Of a stretch of DNA of 64,000 bases, positions 1-8,744 are shown piece after piece; the stretch's first letter is position 1, and each line of letters begins with the position of its first letter. This DNA comes from Deltaproteobacteria bacterium. Lineage in GTDB: Bacteria; JADJOY01. The notes beneath the pieces were generated by a model that saw only the letters and a list, made by a program, of their open reading frames with translations, was not told the DNA's origin and did not search any database. The stretch lies in contig JADJOY010000001.1 in assembly GCA_016713535.1 (NCBI GenBank), forward strand, positions 248,001 through 312,000. The letters are read 5' to 3'. A program made the translations under genes and the position numbers.

Positions 1-62
1 TGGCGGCGCTGGTGCTCGGTTTTGCTGGCGCGTTTCGACCTCCGACCGCGCGCCCGTCATGA
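1..62 (+). CDS. C-terminal end of an upstream gene (partial)
   Basis: The frame starting at base 3 is open from the window edge to a TGA at 60-62. It encodes 19 residues, AALVLGFAGAFRPPTARPS. The hydrophobic stretch followed by a polar tail could be the end of a membrane protein, but too little is visible to name it. Its stop overlaps the ATG of the next gene (ATGA at 59-62), the translational-coupling arrangement seen at many junctions in this window, and this is the main support for a real gene here. Confidence 0.4.
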   Translation, partial: AALVLGFAGAFRPPTARPS

Positions 63-1300
63 CCGAGCTCGATCCCGAAGCGCCGTCCCCGCAGGCCGAT
101 CCGACCGACACCACCGCCGCCCTCGCGGCGCGCGCCGCGAAGCGCGCCGGGGCGCGTTTCCCCGGCGAGCCCCTCGACCGGCTGCTCGCCGAGCTGGTTC
201 CCGGTTCGGACCTGAACACGCTGCTGCTCCACGCGTTCCGGCGCCGGGGACGGGCGCGAAGCTTCACCGCGGTGCGCGACCAGCTCGCGCGCCAGCCGTT
301 GCTCCAGCCGTCGAGCGCCGACGCGCGGCGGATGCACGCGCTGGACGCGGTGGCGTTCGCGGCGGCGAGCGACTTCGACGCGGTCGACCTGGCACCGGTG
401 CAGCCGCTCGGCACCGCGGCGTGCGTGGGTGTCGATCCCAACAACGTGCTCGCCACCTTGCGCTCGGCGGAGGTGGCCGCCGATCCGACCACGGCGCTGG
501 CGCTGATCGCCGCCGAGCGACGGCGCGATGCGGCGCGCGGCGTCGACGCACCCACGTTGCGGCTATGCGCGAGCCAGCGCGTGATGCGCCTGCAGCCGGT
601 CGATCAGCCGGGCTTCACGCCGCACTTCCGGCTCTTCGCGCTCGCCACGGCGGCGCGCTCCGGCGCCGCCCGGTCACCGGACGCGGCGGAGCGGCGCGCG
701 CTCCTCGAGCAGCTCGACGTGTGGGCGCGGCTCGTGGCGGCGCTGCCGCATGCAGGCTTTCGCGTGAGCGGGATGCGCGTGGTGCTCTCGGACACGCGGC
801 TGGTCACGGCGTGCTTCGCGCGCGCGGGGATCGACGCCGCCGAGCTCGGCCGAGCGGCGCGCGCGCACCGCCCCGAGGCGGCCGAAGAGGCGCTCGCTCG
901 TAGCGGTGTCGTGCTGCCGCGCGCCTCGCGCGAGCCCGAGGTGGAGCTCGCGGCGCTCGGCGTCGAGGAGGCGCTCGTGGGTCGCGCGCGCGGGCTCGTC
1001 GACGAGGTGGTCGCCCCGCTTCGCGAGGCTCACCCCGGCGTGGAGGTGAGCTTCGACCTCGCGCGCCTCGAAGGGCTCGACTACTACGTCGGGCCGACGC
1101 TGCGGGTGCTCGTGCAGGTGGCCGGTGGGCTCGATCTGGCGGTCGGCGACGGCGGGGCGCTGCCGTGGCTCGCGGCCCTCCTCTCCGATCGCCGCGAGCG
1201 CTGGGTGACGAGCGCCATCGGCACCGAGCTGCTGGTGAAGCTCGCCGACGGCGGCGGAGTGGGGAGCGCAGGCGCGCGCGCCGCGGAGGTCCGGCCGTGA
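59..1300 (+). CDS. Class II aminoacyl-tRNA synthetase-like protein (HisZ/HisS paralogue, tentative)
   Basis: The product has 413 residues. The motif GLDYYVGPTLRV near residues 342-353 resembles the GLDYYTG motif of histidyl-tRNA synthetase and of HisZ, the regulatory subunit of short-form ATP phosphoribosyltransferase. Upstream segments CASQRVMRLQ and TPHFRLFALAT fit a class II synthetase-like fold. The usual GGRYD motif is replaced by GDGGALPW, and no HisRS anticodon-binding domain is apparent. It is therefore unlikely to charge tRNA. A HisZ-like role is possible, but no hisG or other histidine gene lies nearby, so function is open. The ATG at 59 overlaps the upstream stop, and the TGA overlaps the GTG of the following acetyltransferase. 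Confidence 0.55.
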   Translation: MTELDPEAPSPQADPTDTTAALAARAAKRAGARFPGEPLDRLLAELVPGSDLNTLLLHAFRRRGRARSFTAVRDQLARQPLLQPSSADARRMHALDAVAFAAASDFDAVDLAPVQPLGTAACVGVDPNNVLATLRSAEVAADPTTALALIAAERRRDAARGVDAPTLRLCASQRVMRLQPVDQPGFTPHFRLFALATAARSGAARSPDAAERRALLEQLDVWARLVAALPHAGFRVSGMRVVLSDTRLVTACFARAGIDAAELGRAARAHRPEAAEEALARSGVVLPRASREPEVELAALGVEEALVGRARGLVDEVVAPLREAHPGVEVSFDLARLEGLDYYVGPTLRVLVQVAGGLDLAVGDGGALPWLAALLSDRRERWVTSAIGTELLVKLADGGGVGSAGARAAEVRP

Positions 1301-1821
1301 GGATCGAGCTGGACGGTGGGATGGTGCTGCGCTCGTGGGAGGTGCGCGACGTGGACGCCCTCGCGCGCCACGCCAACGACCGCGAGGTGTGGCTCAACCT
1401 GCGCGATCGCTTTCCCCACCCGTACACCCGCGAGGACGCGCGACGCTGGATCGCGCTGTGCGCCGACGAGCCCCTTCACTCGACCCACCTGGCGATCGAG
1501 GTCGACGGGAGCGCGGTGGGCGCGGTGGGCTTCGACCGCCTGCAGGACGTCCATCGTCTGACCGCCGAGATCGGCTACTGGCTGGGGCGGGCGGTGTGGG
1601 GGCGGGGGATCGCGACCCGCGCGCTCGCCGCGGCGACGCGCCACGCGTTCGAGCGCCATGACCTCGAGCGCCTCGAGGCGGCGGTCTTCGAGTGGAACCC
1701 GGCCTCGGCGCGGGTGCTCGAGAAGGCGGGCTACGAGCGGGAGGGGCGGCTGCGCCGGTTCGTGCTCAAGGACGGTCGCCTCGGCGACGCGCTCCTGTAC
1801 GCGCGGCTGCGCGAGCGGTGA
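1297..1821 (+). CDS. GNAT-family N-acetyltransferase
   Basis: A 174-residue GCN5-related acetyltransferase of the RimJ/RimL type, expected to transfer acetyl from acetyl-CoA to a protein N-terminus or small amine. The acetyl-CoA loop appears as GRAVWGRGIATRAL (Q/RxxGxG/A type). The terminal half has the family pattern NPASARVLEKAGYEREG. The chosen GTG at 1297 overlaps the preceding TGA (GTGA); an ATG at 1321 is an alternative start. The substrate cannot be inferred. It probably shares a transcript with the HisZ-like gene. Confidence 0.85.
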   Translation: MRIELDGGMVLRSWEVRDVDALARHANDREVWLNLRDRFPHPYTREDARRWIALCADEPLHSTHLAIEVDGSAVGAVGFDRLQDVHRLTAEIGYWLGRAVWGRGIATRALAAATRHAFERHDLERLEAAVFEWNPASARVLEKAGYEREGRLRRFVLKDGRLGDALLYARLRER

Positions 1822-1880
1822 TCCAGCAGCCCGCCCGCGAGGCGGGGCGTGCGGGGGGCGATAGCGCGCGCCGATTCGGA

Positions 1881-1902
1881 CGGACGGCCTCCCGGCCGTC
1901 CG
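1881..1902. terminator. Perfect GC hairpin between convergent genes
   Basis: Arms CGGACGGCC (1881-1889) and GGCCGTCCG (1894-1902) pair perfectly around a TCCC loop. The hairpin lies in the 165-bp gap between the acetyltransferase and the convergent amidase, where a bidirectional terminator would be expected. There is no T tract on either side, so termination activity is inferred from position and structure only. Confidence 0.45.
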
Positions 1903-1986
1903 CGGGCGGCCCGCCGGGAGGCGGGCGCTCCGAGGATTTTCGATCGCACGACGTCGCCTGGGAGCGCCGCTGGCGTGTCCGCGACC

Positions 1987-3384
1987 TCACGCCTTCTGCG
2001 CCAGCGGCGGCCGCCGGGAAGGCCACTCGAGCAAGCCTTCGAGCGTGTGGCAGAGCTGGAGCAGCGTCACGTCCTCGCCGCGCCGCGCGGTGAGCATGGC
2101 GCCCATCGGCAGCCCCGCCGCCGAGAGTCCCGCCGGGATGCTCGCCGAAGGCTGGCCGGTGATGTTGAACGCGGCCGTGAAGCCGCCGATCTCGGCGGCG
2201 GCGCGGAACTGCGCCTCGGGCGTGAGCCCGTCGAACTCGCCGATCCGCGGCACCGGGCGGCCCACCGTGGGCGAGAGCGCCAGATCGAAGTCGCCGAACC
2301 ACGCGAGGATGCGCTCGGCGAGTGCGCGGTTGGCCTCGACCGCCTGCGCCTTCGTCACGCGCCGTCCGAGGGCGCGCAGCCAGCGGGTGACCGGCTGGAA
2401 GTGCTGCTCGGCGAGCGCCGGCGGGTTCGCGGCCAGGCGTCCGTAGACGGGCAGGAAGTCATCGAGGCTCCCGGCGGGCGGCTCGACGGCCTCGACGTGA
2501 TGACCGAGGCCCTCGAGGACATGGGCGATCCGCTCCACGGCGGCAGCGATCTCGGCGTCGACCTCGCCGATCGGCGAGCGTAGGCAGAGCGCCACCCGCA
2601 GCCCGCGTGGCGGCGCCTCGCGGGCACGCACCGCGAGCGCCTCCGGGGTGGCCGGGAAGCTGCCGTGGCCGCGGTACACGTCGAGCACGGCGGCGGCGTC
2701 CTCGACGTGGTGCGCGACGCTTCCCATGAGCGAGAGCCCGACGTGGTCCATCGCGGCGTAGAAGTCGGGGATCAGCCCGCGCGACGCCTTGTAGCCGAAG
2801 AGGTGGCAGAAAGACGCCGGGATCCGGATCGAGCCGCCGCCGTCGGCGGCGTGGGCGATCGGCAGCAGCCCCGCGGCGACCGCGCTCGCCGAGCCGCCGC
2901 TCGAGCCCCCCGCCGAGTGCGCCGTGCTCCACGGGTTCGCGGTGGGTGGGTGGAGGTCCGGCTCGACCACCGGCATGAGTGCCAGCTCGCTGGTCGAGGT
3001 CTTGCCGAGGATCACGAAGCCGGCGCGCCTGAGCAGCGCGATCGCCGGCGCGTCGAGGGGCATCCACACGTAGCGGTAGGCGCGTGAGCCGGCGCGGTTC
3101 CACGCGAAGCGCACCGCGTCGGTGTCCTTGATCGCGATCGGCACGCCGGCGAAGAGCGGCGCGGGAGCGGCGCTCTTCGCGCGCACGCGGGAGCGGGCGT
3201 CGTCGGCGCGGCGGGCCGCGGCGAGCGCGCGGCGCGTGTGGACGTCCACGAAGGCGTGGAGGCGCGGGTCGAGCCGCGTGATGCGCGCCAGGTAACCCCG
3301 CACCAGCGCCTGCGAGGAGAGCGCCCCGGAGCGCAGGAGCTCCGCCTGCGCGAGCGCGCCGAGATCGAGGGGATCGGTGGTCAT
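1987..3384 (-). CDS. Amidase-signature family hydrolase
   Basis: A 465-residue amidase-signature enzyme that hydrolyses a C-N amide bond. The Ser-cisSer-Lys triad is recognisable: Lys86 in AIKDT, Ser161/162 in AGGSSGGSA, and nucleophile Ser185 in GGGSIRIPAS. It lacks the features of a GatA partnership, since no gatB or gatC is nearby, so a stand-alone amidase acting on a small amide is more likely than tRNA amidotransferase. The ATG at 3384 gives the N-terminus MTTDPLDL; an upstream in-frame start at 3402 would add only a proline/arginine stub. It is convergent with the acetyltransferase and divergent from the O-antigen ligase gene. Confidence 0.85.
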   Translation of the reverse strand: MTTDPLDLGALAQAELLRSGALSSQALVRGYLARITRLDPRLHAFVDVHTRRALAAARRADDARSRVRAKSAAPAPLFAGVPIAIKDTDAVRFAWNRAGSRAYRYVWMPLDAPAIALLRRAGFVILGKTSTSELALMPVVEPDLHPPTANPWSTAHSAGGSSGGSASAVAAGLLPIAHAADGGGSIRIPASFCHLFGYKASRGLIPDFYAAMDHVGLSLMGSVAHHVEDAAAVLDVYRGHGSFPATPEALAVRAREAPPRGLRVALCLRSPIGEVDAEIAAAVERIAHVLEGLGHHVEAVEPPAGSLDDFLPVYGRLAANPPALAEQHFQPVTRWLRALGRRVTKAQAVEANRALAERILAWFGDFDLALSPTVGRPVPRIGEFDGLTPEAQFRAAAEIGGFTAAFNITGQPSASIPAGLSAAGLPMGAMLTARRGEDVTLLQLCHTLEGLLEWPSRRPPLAQKA

Positions 3385-3497
3385 GGGTGGTCTCGGACGC
3401 AATCGTGCCAGACCGCCGCGCGCGCGGCGACGCTCCGTGATTGGAGCGCCGCCCGCGCGAATGGTTGAATCCGCCCGGCCGCGCCGGAACCTACGCC

Positions 3498-5093
3498 ATG
3501 ATCGCCACCCCTACGAGCGCGCGAGCGACGCCCACCGCCGCGGTGGCGCCGCTCCTTCGCGTGACGCTCTTCGCCGCCGCGGTCGGGGTGGCGGGTGCCT
3601 TCGCCGCGCCCGCGGTCTGCCTCGCGGTCGCCGGCGCGCTCGTGCTGGGCGAGGTGCTGACGGCGGGCGTGCGCCGGGAGCCGCGGGCGCGTGTGGCGCT
3701 CGTCGGGGTAGCCGCCGCCTGTCTGGGGCCGTGGCTCGCCACTCTCGATACCCGCGACGCGGTGCTGCTGGTGGGCGCGCTGGCGTGGGCGCTCGCCGCG
3801 TGGCGCTCGCCGGCGAGTGCGCTCGTGCTCCTCATCGCGCTCGCGCCGCTCCACACGCTGGTGCTGAGCGTCGTCGAGGGCCGCGCGCGGCTCGCGCCGG
3901 GCGCGCTCGGCTACTGGAAGGAGCTCGCGCTCGCGGTGCTCGCGGTGCGGGTCGCCGCCGAGCCCGCCGCGCGCGAAGGCTGGAACGCGCCGCGCCGCTG
4001 GACCGCGCCGATGATCTGGGGCGTCGGTCTGCTGATGTGGATGGGCGTGCTGAGCGCCCTCGCGCTGGCGCGGCGGCAGGTCGGAGTGGGGCTGGCGGTG
4101 CGCGGATTGGCGGCCGATCTGGGGCCGCTCGCGCTGCTCGCGATCGCGTTCGGCGCGGCGCGCGCCCGGCTCGTCGACGCGGCTCTCATCCGGCGCACCA
4201 TCGTGGCGCTCGGGGGCGCGCTCGCCGGGTTCGGCTTCGTGCAGCTCGTCTGGGTCGGCCCGAGCTGGTTCGCGGCGGTGGGCTACGACGGGCCGCGCGA
4301 CTTCAAGGTGCCGGGCTACGAGCACTACCGGCTCACGTCGACGTTCCTCGATCCGCTGCCGGCGGGGCTCTTCCTGGCGGTCGCGGCGCTGGTCGCGCTC
4401 GATGGGCTGCTGGCGGCGGCGCGGCGAAGCCGGCGGGAGCGCGCGGGCGTGGCGCTCGCCGCCGGGCTCGCGATGGCGGCGTCGCTCGCGAGCTTCACCC
4501 GTAGCGCCTGGATCGGGCTCGCGCTCGGCGTCGTGATCCTCGCCGCGGCGCACTGGCGCGAGCCCGGCGCGCGGCGCTCGCTCGCGGCGGTGCTGTTCGC
4601 CGCGGCGGTGCTCGCGCTGCCGATCGCGCCCCGGCTCGCGGCCTGGACCCGCGACACGGCGACCGGCGCCGCCACCGACACCTCGTCTCCGCGCCACCTC
4701 GAAGCGTGGCTGCGCGGTGCGCGTACCATCGCCGACCATCCGCTCGGGCTGGGACCGGGCCGCGCCGGCGAGGTCTCGGTGCGTGTCCTCGGCGGGGCCG
4801 GGATCGTGACCGAGAGCTCGTACCTCCAGTTCGGCGTCGAATATGGAGTGGTCGGGGGCGTGCTGGTGAGCACATTCGTGGTGAGCCTGGCGCGTGCGCT
4901 GGCGCGGACGCTGCGCGCGAGAACCGTGGGTGAGCGGCGTGCCGACGCGCTCGCGGCGTGGTGCGCGCTGGCGGTGGCGGGGCTCTTCCTCCACGCGCTC
5001 ACGGAGCGCCCCGTCGCGTATCCGGTGATGGTGCTCGCGGGCGTGGCACTCGCCGGCAGCGCGGGCGCGACCGCGCGGAGCGAGCGCTCGTGA
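3498..5093 (+). CDS. O-antigen ligase / Wzy-like polysaccharide membrane protein
   Basis: A 531-residue inner-membrane protein with about ten hydrophobic segments and a large loop near residues 260-305. Family signatures include FTRSAWIGLALG, HPLGLGPG and SSYLQFGVEYGVVGG, typical of the Wzy/WaaL (O-antigen ligase, PF04932) superfamily. Members polymerise undecaprenyl-linked repeats or attach glycans to lipid A core on the periplasmic face. It opens a run of polysaccharide genes on the same strand and its TGA overlaps the GTG of the next gene. The ATG at 3498 begins directly before the first hydrophobic region. Ligase and polymerase functions cannot be separated from sequence alone. Confidence 0.8.
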   Translation: MIATPTSARATPTAAVAPLLRVTLFAAAVGVAGAFAAPAVCLAVAGALVLGEVLTAGVRREPRARVALVGVAAACLGPWLATLDTRDAVLLVGALAWALAAWRSPASALVLLIALAPLHTLVLSVVEGRARLAPGALGYWKELALAVLAVRVAAEPAAREGWNAPRRWTAPMIWGVGLLMWMGVLSALALARRQVGVGLAVRGLAADLGPLALLAIAFGAARARLVDAALIRRTIVALGGALAGFGFVQLVWVGPSWFAAVGYDGPRDFKVPGYEHYRLTSTFLDPLPAGLFLAVAALVALDGLLAAARRSRRERAGVALAAGLAMAASLASFTRSAWIGLALGVVILAAAHWREPGARRSLAAVLFAAAVLALPIAPRLAAWTRDTATGAATDTSSPRHLEAWLRGARTIADHPLGLGPGRAGEVSVRVLGGAGIVTESSYLQFGVEYGVVGGVLVSTFVVSLARALARTLRARTVGERRADALAAWCALAVAGLFLHALTERPVAYPVMVLAGVALAGSAGATARSERS

Positions 5094-6259
5094 CCGAGCC
5101 CGGGCGCGGCGCGCCGCTTCGCCTCGGCGTCGACCTGACACCGCTCGCCCGCGGCGCCGCCGGGATCGGCAGCTACGTGCGCGGGCTCGTCGGCGCGCGC
5201 GCGGCGTTCGGTGACGGAGTGCAGGTGAGCGGCTGGGCGAACCGGCCGTCGCTCGCGCGGCCGCGCCTCGCGGGCGTCGATCTCGCTGGGCTCCGCGTGA
5301 CGCACACTCGCGTGCCGCGCCGGCTCCTCAACCGGCTCTGGCTCGACCGCGGGGTGGGCGGGATCGAGGACTTCATGGGGCCGCTCGACGTCTTCCACGC
5401 CACCGACCTCGTGGCACCACGGGCGCGCGCGGCGGCGGTGGTGCTGAGCGTCCACGACCTGGCGTGGTGCGACGAGCCCGCGGGTGTCACGCCCGAGCTG
5501 CGCGCGTTCCTGGGGCGCTGGTTCGCGCCATCCCTGGCGCGGGCCGACGCGGTGCTGGTGCCGAGCCGCGCCACCGCGCGCGCCCTCGCGCGGCGCTTTC
5601 CCCAGCTCGCGTGCCCGGTGCACGTCGTGCCGTACGGGGTGGACGCTGACTTCCGAGCGGACGCCGAGGACGCCGATGCCACGGTCCGCGCGCGCCACGG
5701 CCTGCCGCCCACCTACGTCCTCTACGTGGGCGCGCTCGATCCGCGCAAGGGAGTGCGTGGGCTGGTCCCGGCGCACGAGGCGCTGCGTGAGCTCGCGCCG
5801 GAGGCACCGCCGCTGGTGATCGTCGGCCCCGATGCTGGTAGCTTGGCGTCGATCCGCGCGCAGGTGGCGAAGACGACGGGGCCCGTGCAGGTCCTCGGCG
5901 CCGTCGCTCGCGACGACCTGCCAGCGATCTACCGGGGTGCGCGAGCGTTCGTGTTTCCGTCCGATCACGAGGGATTCGGTTTGCCGGTGCTCGAGGCCGC
6001 CGCCTGCGGCGTGCCGGTGGTGTGCACGGCGATCGCGGCGCTCGAGGAGCTCGCCGGCTCGTTCGCGAAGCTGGTGCCCGCGCCGGCCAAGCCGCGGACG
6101 CTGGCGAAGGCGCTCGCCGCCGTGCTGCGCGAGAGCGGCGTCGAGCGCGAGCGACGCGTGAGCGCGGGCCGCGCGCGCGCCGCCGAGCTCACCTGGGAGC
6201 GCTGCGCCGTCTCCACCGCCGCCGTCTACCGCGCGGCGCTTCCTCGCCGAGCGCGCTGA
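5090..6259 (+). CDS. GT4-family glycosyltransferase
   Basis: A 389-residue GT-B-fold retaining glycosyltransferase. The N-terminal acceptor domain starts GVDLTPLARG and has the glycine-rich turn AGIGSYVRGL. The C-terminal donor domain shows VPYGVDADF, YVGALDPRKGV and the E-x7-E motif EGFGLPVLEAAACGVPVV. It transfers a sugar from a nucleotide-activated donor, probably during assembly of the surface polysaccharide handled by the preceding ligase/polymerase. Start is the GTG at 5090, overlapping the upstream TGA. The donor and acceptor sugars are not predictable here. Confidence 0.85.
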   Translation: MTEPGRGAPLRLGVDLTPLARGAAGIGSYVRGLVGARAAFGDGVQVSGWANRPSLARPRLAGVDLAGLRVTHTRVPRRLLNRLWLDRGVGGIEDFMGPLDVFHATDLVAPRARAAAVVLSVHDLAWCDEPAGVTPELRAFLGRWFAPSLARADAVLVPSRATARALARRFPQLACPVHVVPYGVDADFRADAEDADATVRARHGLPPTYVLYVGALDPRKGVRGLVPAHEALRELAPEAPPLVIVGPDAGSLASIRAQVAKTTGPVQVLGAVARDDLPAIYRGARAFVFPSDHEGFGLPVLEAAACGVPVVCTAIAALEELAGSFAKLVPAPAKPRTLAKALAAVLRESGVERERRVSAGRARAAELTWERCAVSTAAVYRAALPRRAR

Positions 6260-6286
6260 GCGCGGCGTCTCCCGGGGCCTCTCCTC

Positions 6287-7455
6287 ATGCGCGTCTTGCT
6301 GGTCAGCGGCAGCTACCCCGATCAGGTGTGCGGGGTCGGCGACTACACCGAGCGCCTCGCCCGCGAGCTGGTACGGTTGCGCGAGCTCGCCGCGGTCGAC
6401 GTGCTGACCTCGGTGGGAAGCGGGCCGTCGCGGCCGACACCCGGCGTCGAGGTGCACCGGCTGATGGAGGGGTGGCGCCTCGACGAGATCGAGCGCCTGC
6501 GCGACGCGGTCTTGCGGCTCGCGCCCGACGTGCTGCACCTCATGTATCCGTCGCGGCTCGGCGTGCGGGACCGCGGTGGGCTCGCCAACGTGATCCCGTG
6601 GGTGGCACGCGGCGCGACCCGCAACGGCCGCCGTCCGGGAATCGTCACCACGCTCCACGAGTTCGGCGAGCGCAGCCGCCGCTTCCGCGTGCGCGCGTGG
6701 CTCGACGTGGTGGCGAGCGACGGCGTGATCTTCACCAACGAGCACGACGAGCGGGTGGCCCTCGGCTGGCCCGGCGTCGAGCGCGCCGCGCGGCGCGTGA
6801 TCCCCATCGCCGCCAACATCCTGCCGAGCGCGGGCCACGTCGACGCCGCGGCGGTGCGGCGGCGGCGCGGCCTCTCCCCCGACGCGTTCCTGGTGCTCCA
6901 CTTCGGGTTGCTCGCCGAGGACCGCGGGCTCGCGGTGCTGGCGCAGGCGAGCCGCTGGCTCGCCAAGGACGGCGTCGAGGTGGCGGTGATCGGCGAGGAA
7001 CCACCGCGCGCGGGCAGGCTGCGCCCGCGCCGCGATCTCGACGCGCTGCGCGCCGCGGAGACCGAGGGCACGCTGCGCCGTCTCGCGCACCTGCCTGCGG
7101 CGGAGCTGAGCGCCTTGCTCGCGGCGGCCGACGCGGCGGTGTTCCCGTTCGCCGACGGCGCGTCGCCGCGCCGCGGCTCGCTGCTCGCGGCGATGGCGCA
7201 CGGCCTGCCGATCGTCACCACCGACGGGCCGCGCGTGCCGACGGGGTGGAGCGTAAACGAGACGCCGGCGCTGCTGGTGGACGCGGGCGACGCGGCGGGA
7301 CTGGTCGCCGCGCTGCTCAGGCTGCGCGACGACAACGCCCTGCGCCGCAAGCTCGGCGCCGCGGGTCGCAAGCTCGCGACCCGCACCTCGTGGAGGAGAT
7401 CGCCACCCAGACCGCGCTGGTGTACGCCGAGGTCGCGCAGCGGGTGGGGCGCTGA
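6287..7455 (+). CDS. Glycosyltransferase, GT4-like (frameshifted in this sequence)
   Basis: A GT-B-like glycosyltransferase starting MRVLLVSGSYPD with the family turn GVGDYTERLARELV. The donor domain has ADGASPRRGSLLAAMAHGLPIVTT; the first glutamate of the usual E-x7-E motif is not obvious, as in some GT4 subgroups. The frame changes at 7393: the upstream frame reads KLATRTSW, then the natural C-terminus EEIATQTALVYAEVAQ continues in another frame to a TGA at 7453-7455. One missing G (TGGAGGAG for TGGGAGGAG) explains it and gives a 389-residue protein. It sits between two other GT4 genes in the polysaccharide block. Confidence 0.8.
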
Positions 7456-7496
7456 CGGCCCGCGGCGCGCCTGCGGCGGTGGAGGCTGGTGCGACG

Positions 7497-8696
7497 ATGC
7501 GGATCGGACTCGACGCGCGTTACGTGTACCCGAGCCACGTCCACGGCATCGGCCGCTACAGCGTCGAGCTGGTCCGGCACCTCGTACCGCTCGCCGCCGA
7601 GCGCGGCCACGAGCTGGTGGTGTTCCGCCGCGCCGATCTACCCGAGCCGCTGGTGGTGGCGCGCGAGGGCGACGAGGGCGACGAGGGCGGCGCCGTGCGC
7701 GAGGTGCCGGTGCCGTTCGCGCCGATGTCCGTGGGAACCGTGACCCGCCTCGGCGCGCTCGCGCGGCGCGAGCGGGTCGATCTCTTCCACTCGTTCTTTC
7801 CGCTGCGCCCGATCGGCGCGGCGGCGCGCACCGTGGTCACCGCCCACGACCTGCAGGCGCTGCGCGTGAAGGGGTTCCATGACGGACGGGGCGTGGCGCT
7901 GGCGCTCGCGTCTCGGCTCTTCTACCGGCTCGCCTACCGCTGGTCGTTCGGCGCGGCCGATCGGATCCTCGCCGGCTCGGCGTGGACCCGCGACGACGTG
8001 ATCGCCGAGTACGGGCTCGCGCCAGGTCGCTTCCGGGTGGTGCACGAAGGGCTCTCGGATCGCTTCCGCGAGGACGGAGACGCCGCGCAGGATCGCCGCG
8101 CGATCGCGGCGGCTGGCGTCGATCCCGAGCGTCCGTACCTGCTCCACGTCGGCAACACCCGGCCTCAGAAGAACGTCGAAGGGCTGATCGACATCGTCGC
8201 GGAGCTTGAGCGCGCCGGCTCGTCGGGCGCCCAGGGGCCCTGGCGGCTGGTGATCGCGGGCGTGCGCGACCGGTTCTTCCCCGCGATCGCGGAGCGGGTG
8301 CACCGGCTCGCGCTCACCGACCGCGTCCAGTTCGTGACCGAGGTCAGCGACGAAGCGTTGCGGGCGCTCTATCGCCACGCCGCCCTCTACGTCACGGCCG
8401 CGCTCCACGAGGGCTTCGGCTTCACGCCGCTCGAGGCGATGGCGAGTGGCTGCCCGGTCGCCGCGGTGGCCGCCGGCGCCTTGCCCGAGATGCTCGGCGA
8501 CGCCTACCTGCCACTGGCCGTCGCCTCGCCTCACCCGGCGGCGTGTGCCATTCTCGGCCTGCTCTCCGATCCGCCAAGACGAGCCGCGCTCGTCGAACGC
8601 GGACGTGATCGAGCCCGCCGCTTCCGCTGGGAGACGACGGCCCGAGAAACCCTCGATGCCTATGAGGAGCTGGACGCCCGCGCTCCCCGATCGTGA
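7497..8696 (+). CDS. GT4-family glycosyltransferase
   Basis: A 399-residue GT-B glycosyltransferase. Visible features are an N-terminal MRIGLDARYV strand, the turn HGIGRYSVELV, the linker SAWTRDDVI, the donor-domain strand YLLHVGNTRPQKNV and a clear E-x7-E motif in HEGFGFTPLEAMASGCPV. Start ATG 7497 is preceded by GGAGG at 7481-7485; a GTG at 7479 is the alternative. An acidic low-complexity patch EGDEGDEGG near residues 53-61 is unusual. It is the third glycosyltransferase of the block and is expected to add one sugar to the lipid-linked repeat. Confidence 0.87.
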   Translation: MRIGLDARYVYPSHVHGIGRYSVELVRHLVPLAAERGHELVVFRRADLPEPLVVAREGDEGDEGGAVREVPVPFAPMSVGTVTRLGALARRERVDLFHSFFPLRPIGAAARTVVTAHDLQALRVKGFHDGRGVALALASRLFYRLAYRWSFGAADRILAGSAWTRDDVIAEYGLAPGRFRVVHEGLSDRFREDGDAAQDRRAIAAAGVDPERPYLLHVGNTRPQKNVEGLIDIVAELERAGSSGAQGPWRLVIAGVRDRFFPAIAERVHRLALTDRVQFVTEVSDEALRALYRHAALYVTAALHEGFGFTPLEAMASGCPVAAVAAGALPEMLGDAYLPLAVASPHPAACAILGLLSDPPRRAALVERGRDRARRFRWETTARETLDAYEELDARAPRS

Positions 8697-8744
8697 CGCG
8701 CCGCGAGGCGCCATGCGCCGGGAGACGCCTCCACCAGCCACCGC

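Noticed and set aside
3381-7201. Long open frames on the minus strand across the polysaccharide block
   Set aside because: They are opposite well-conserved plus-strand glycosyltransferase genes, are arginine/histidine-rich without domain signatures, and are expected in GC-rich DNA where stops are rare.
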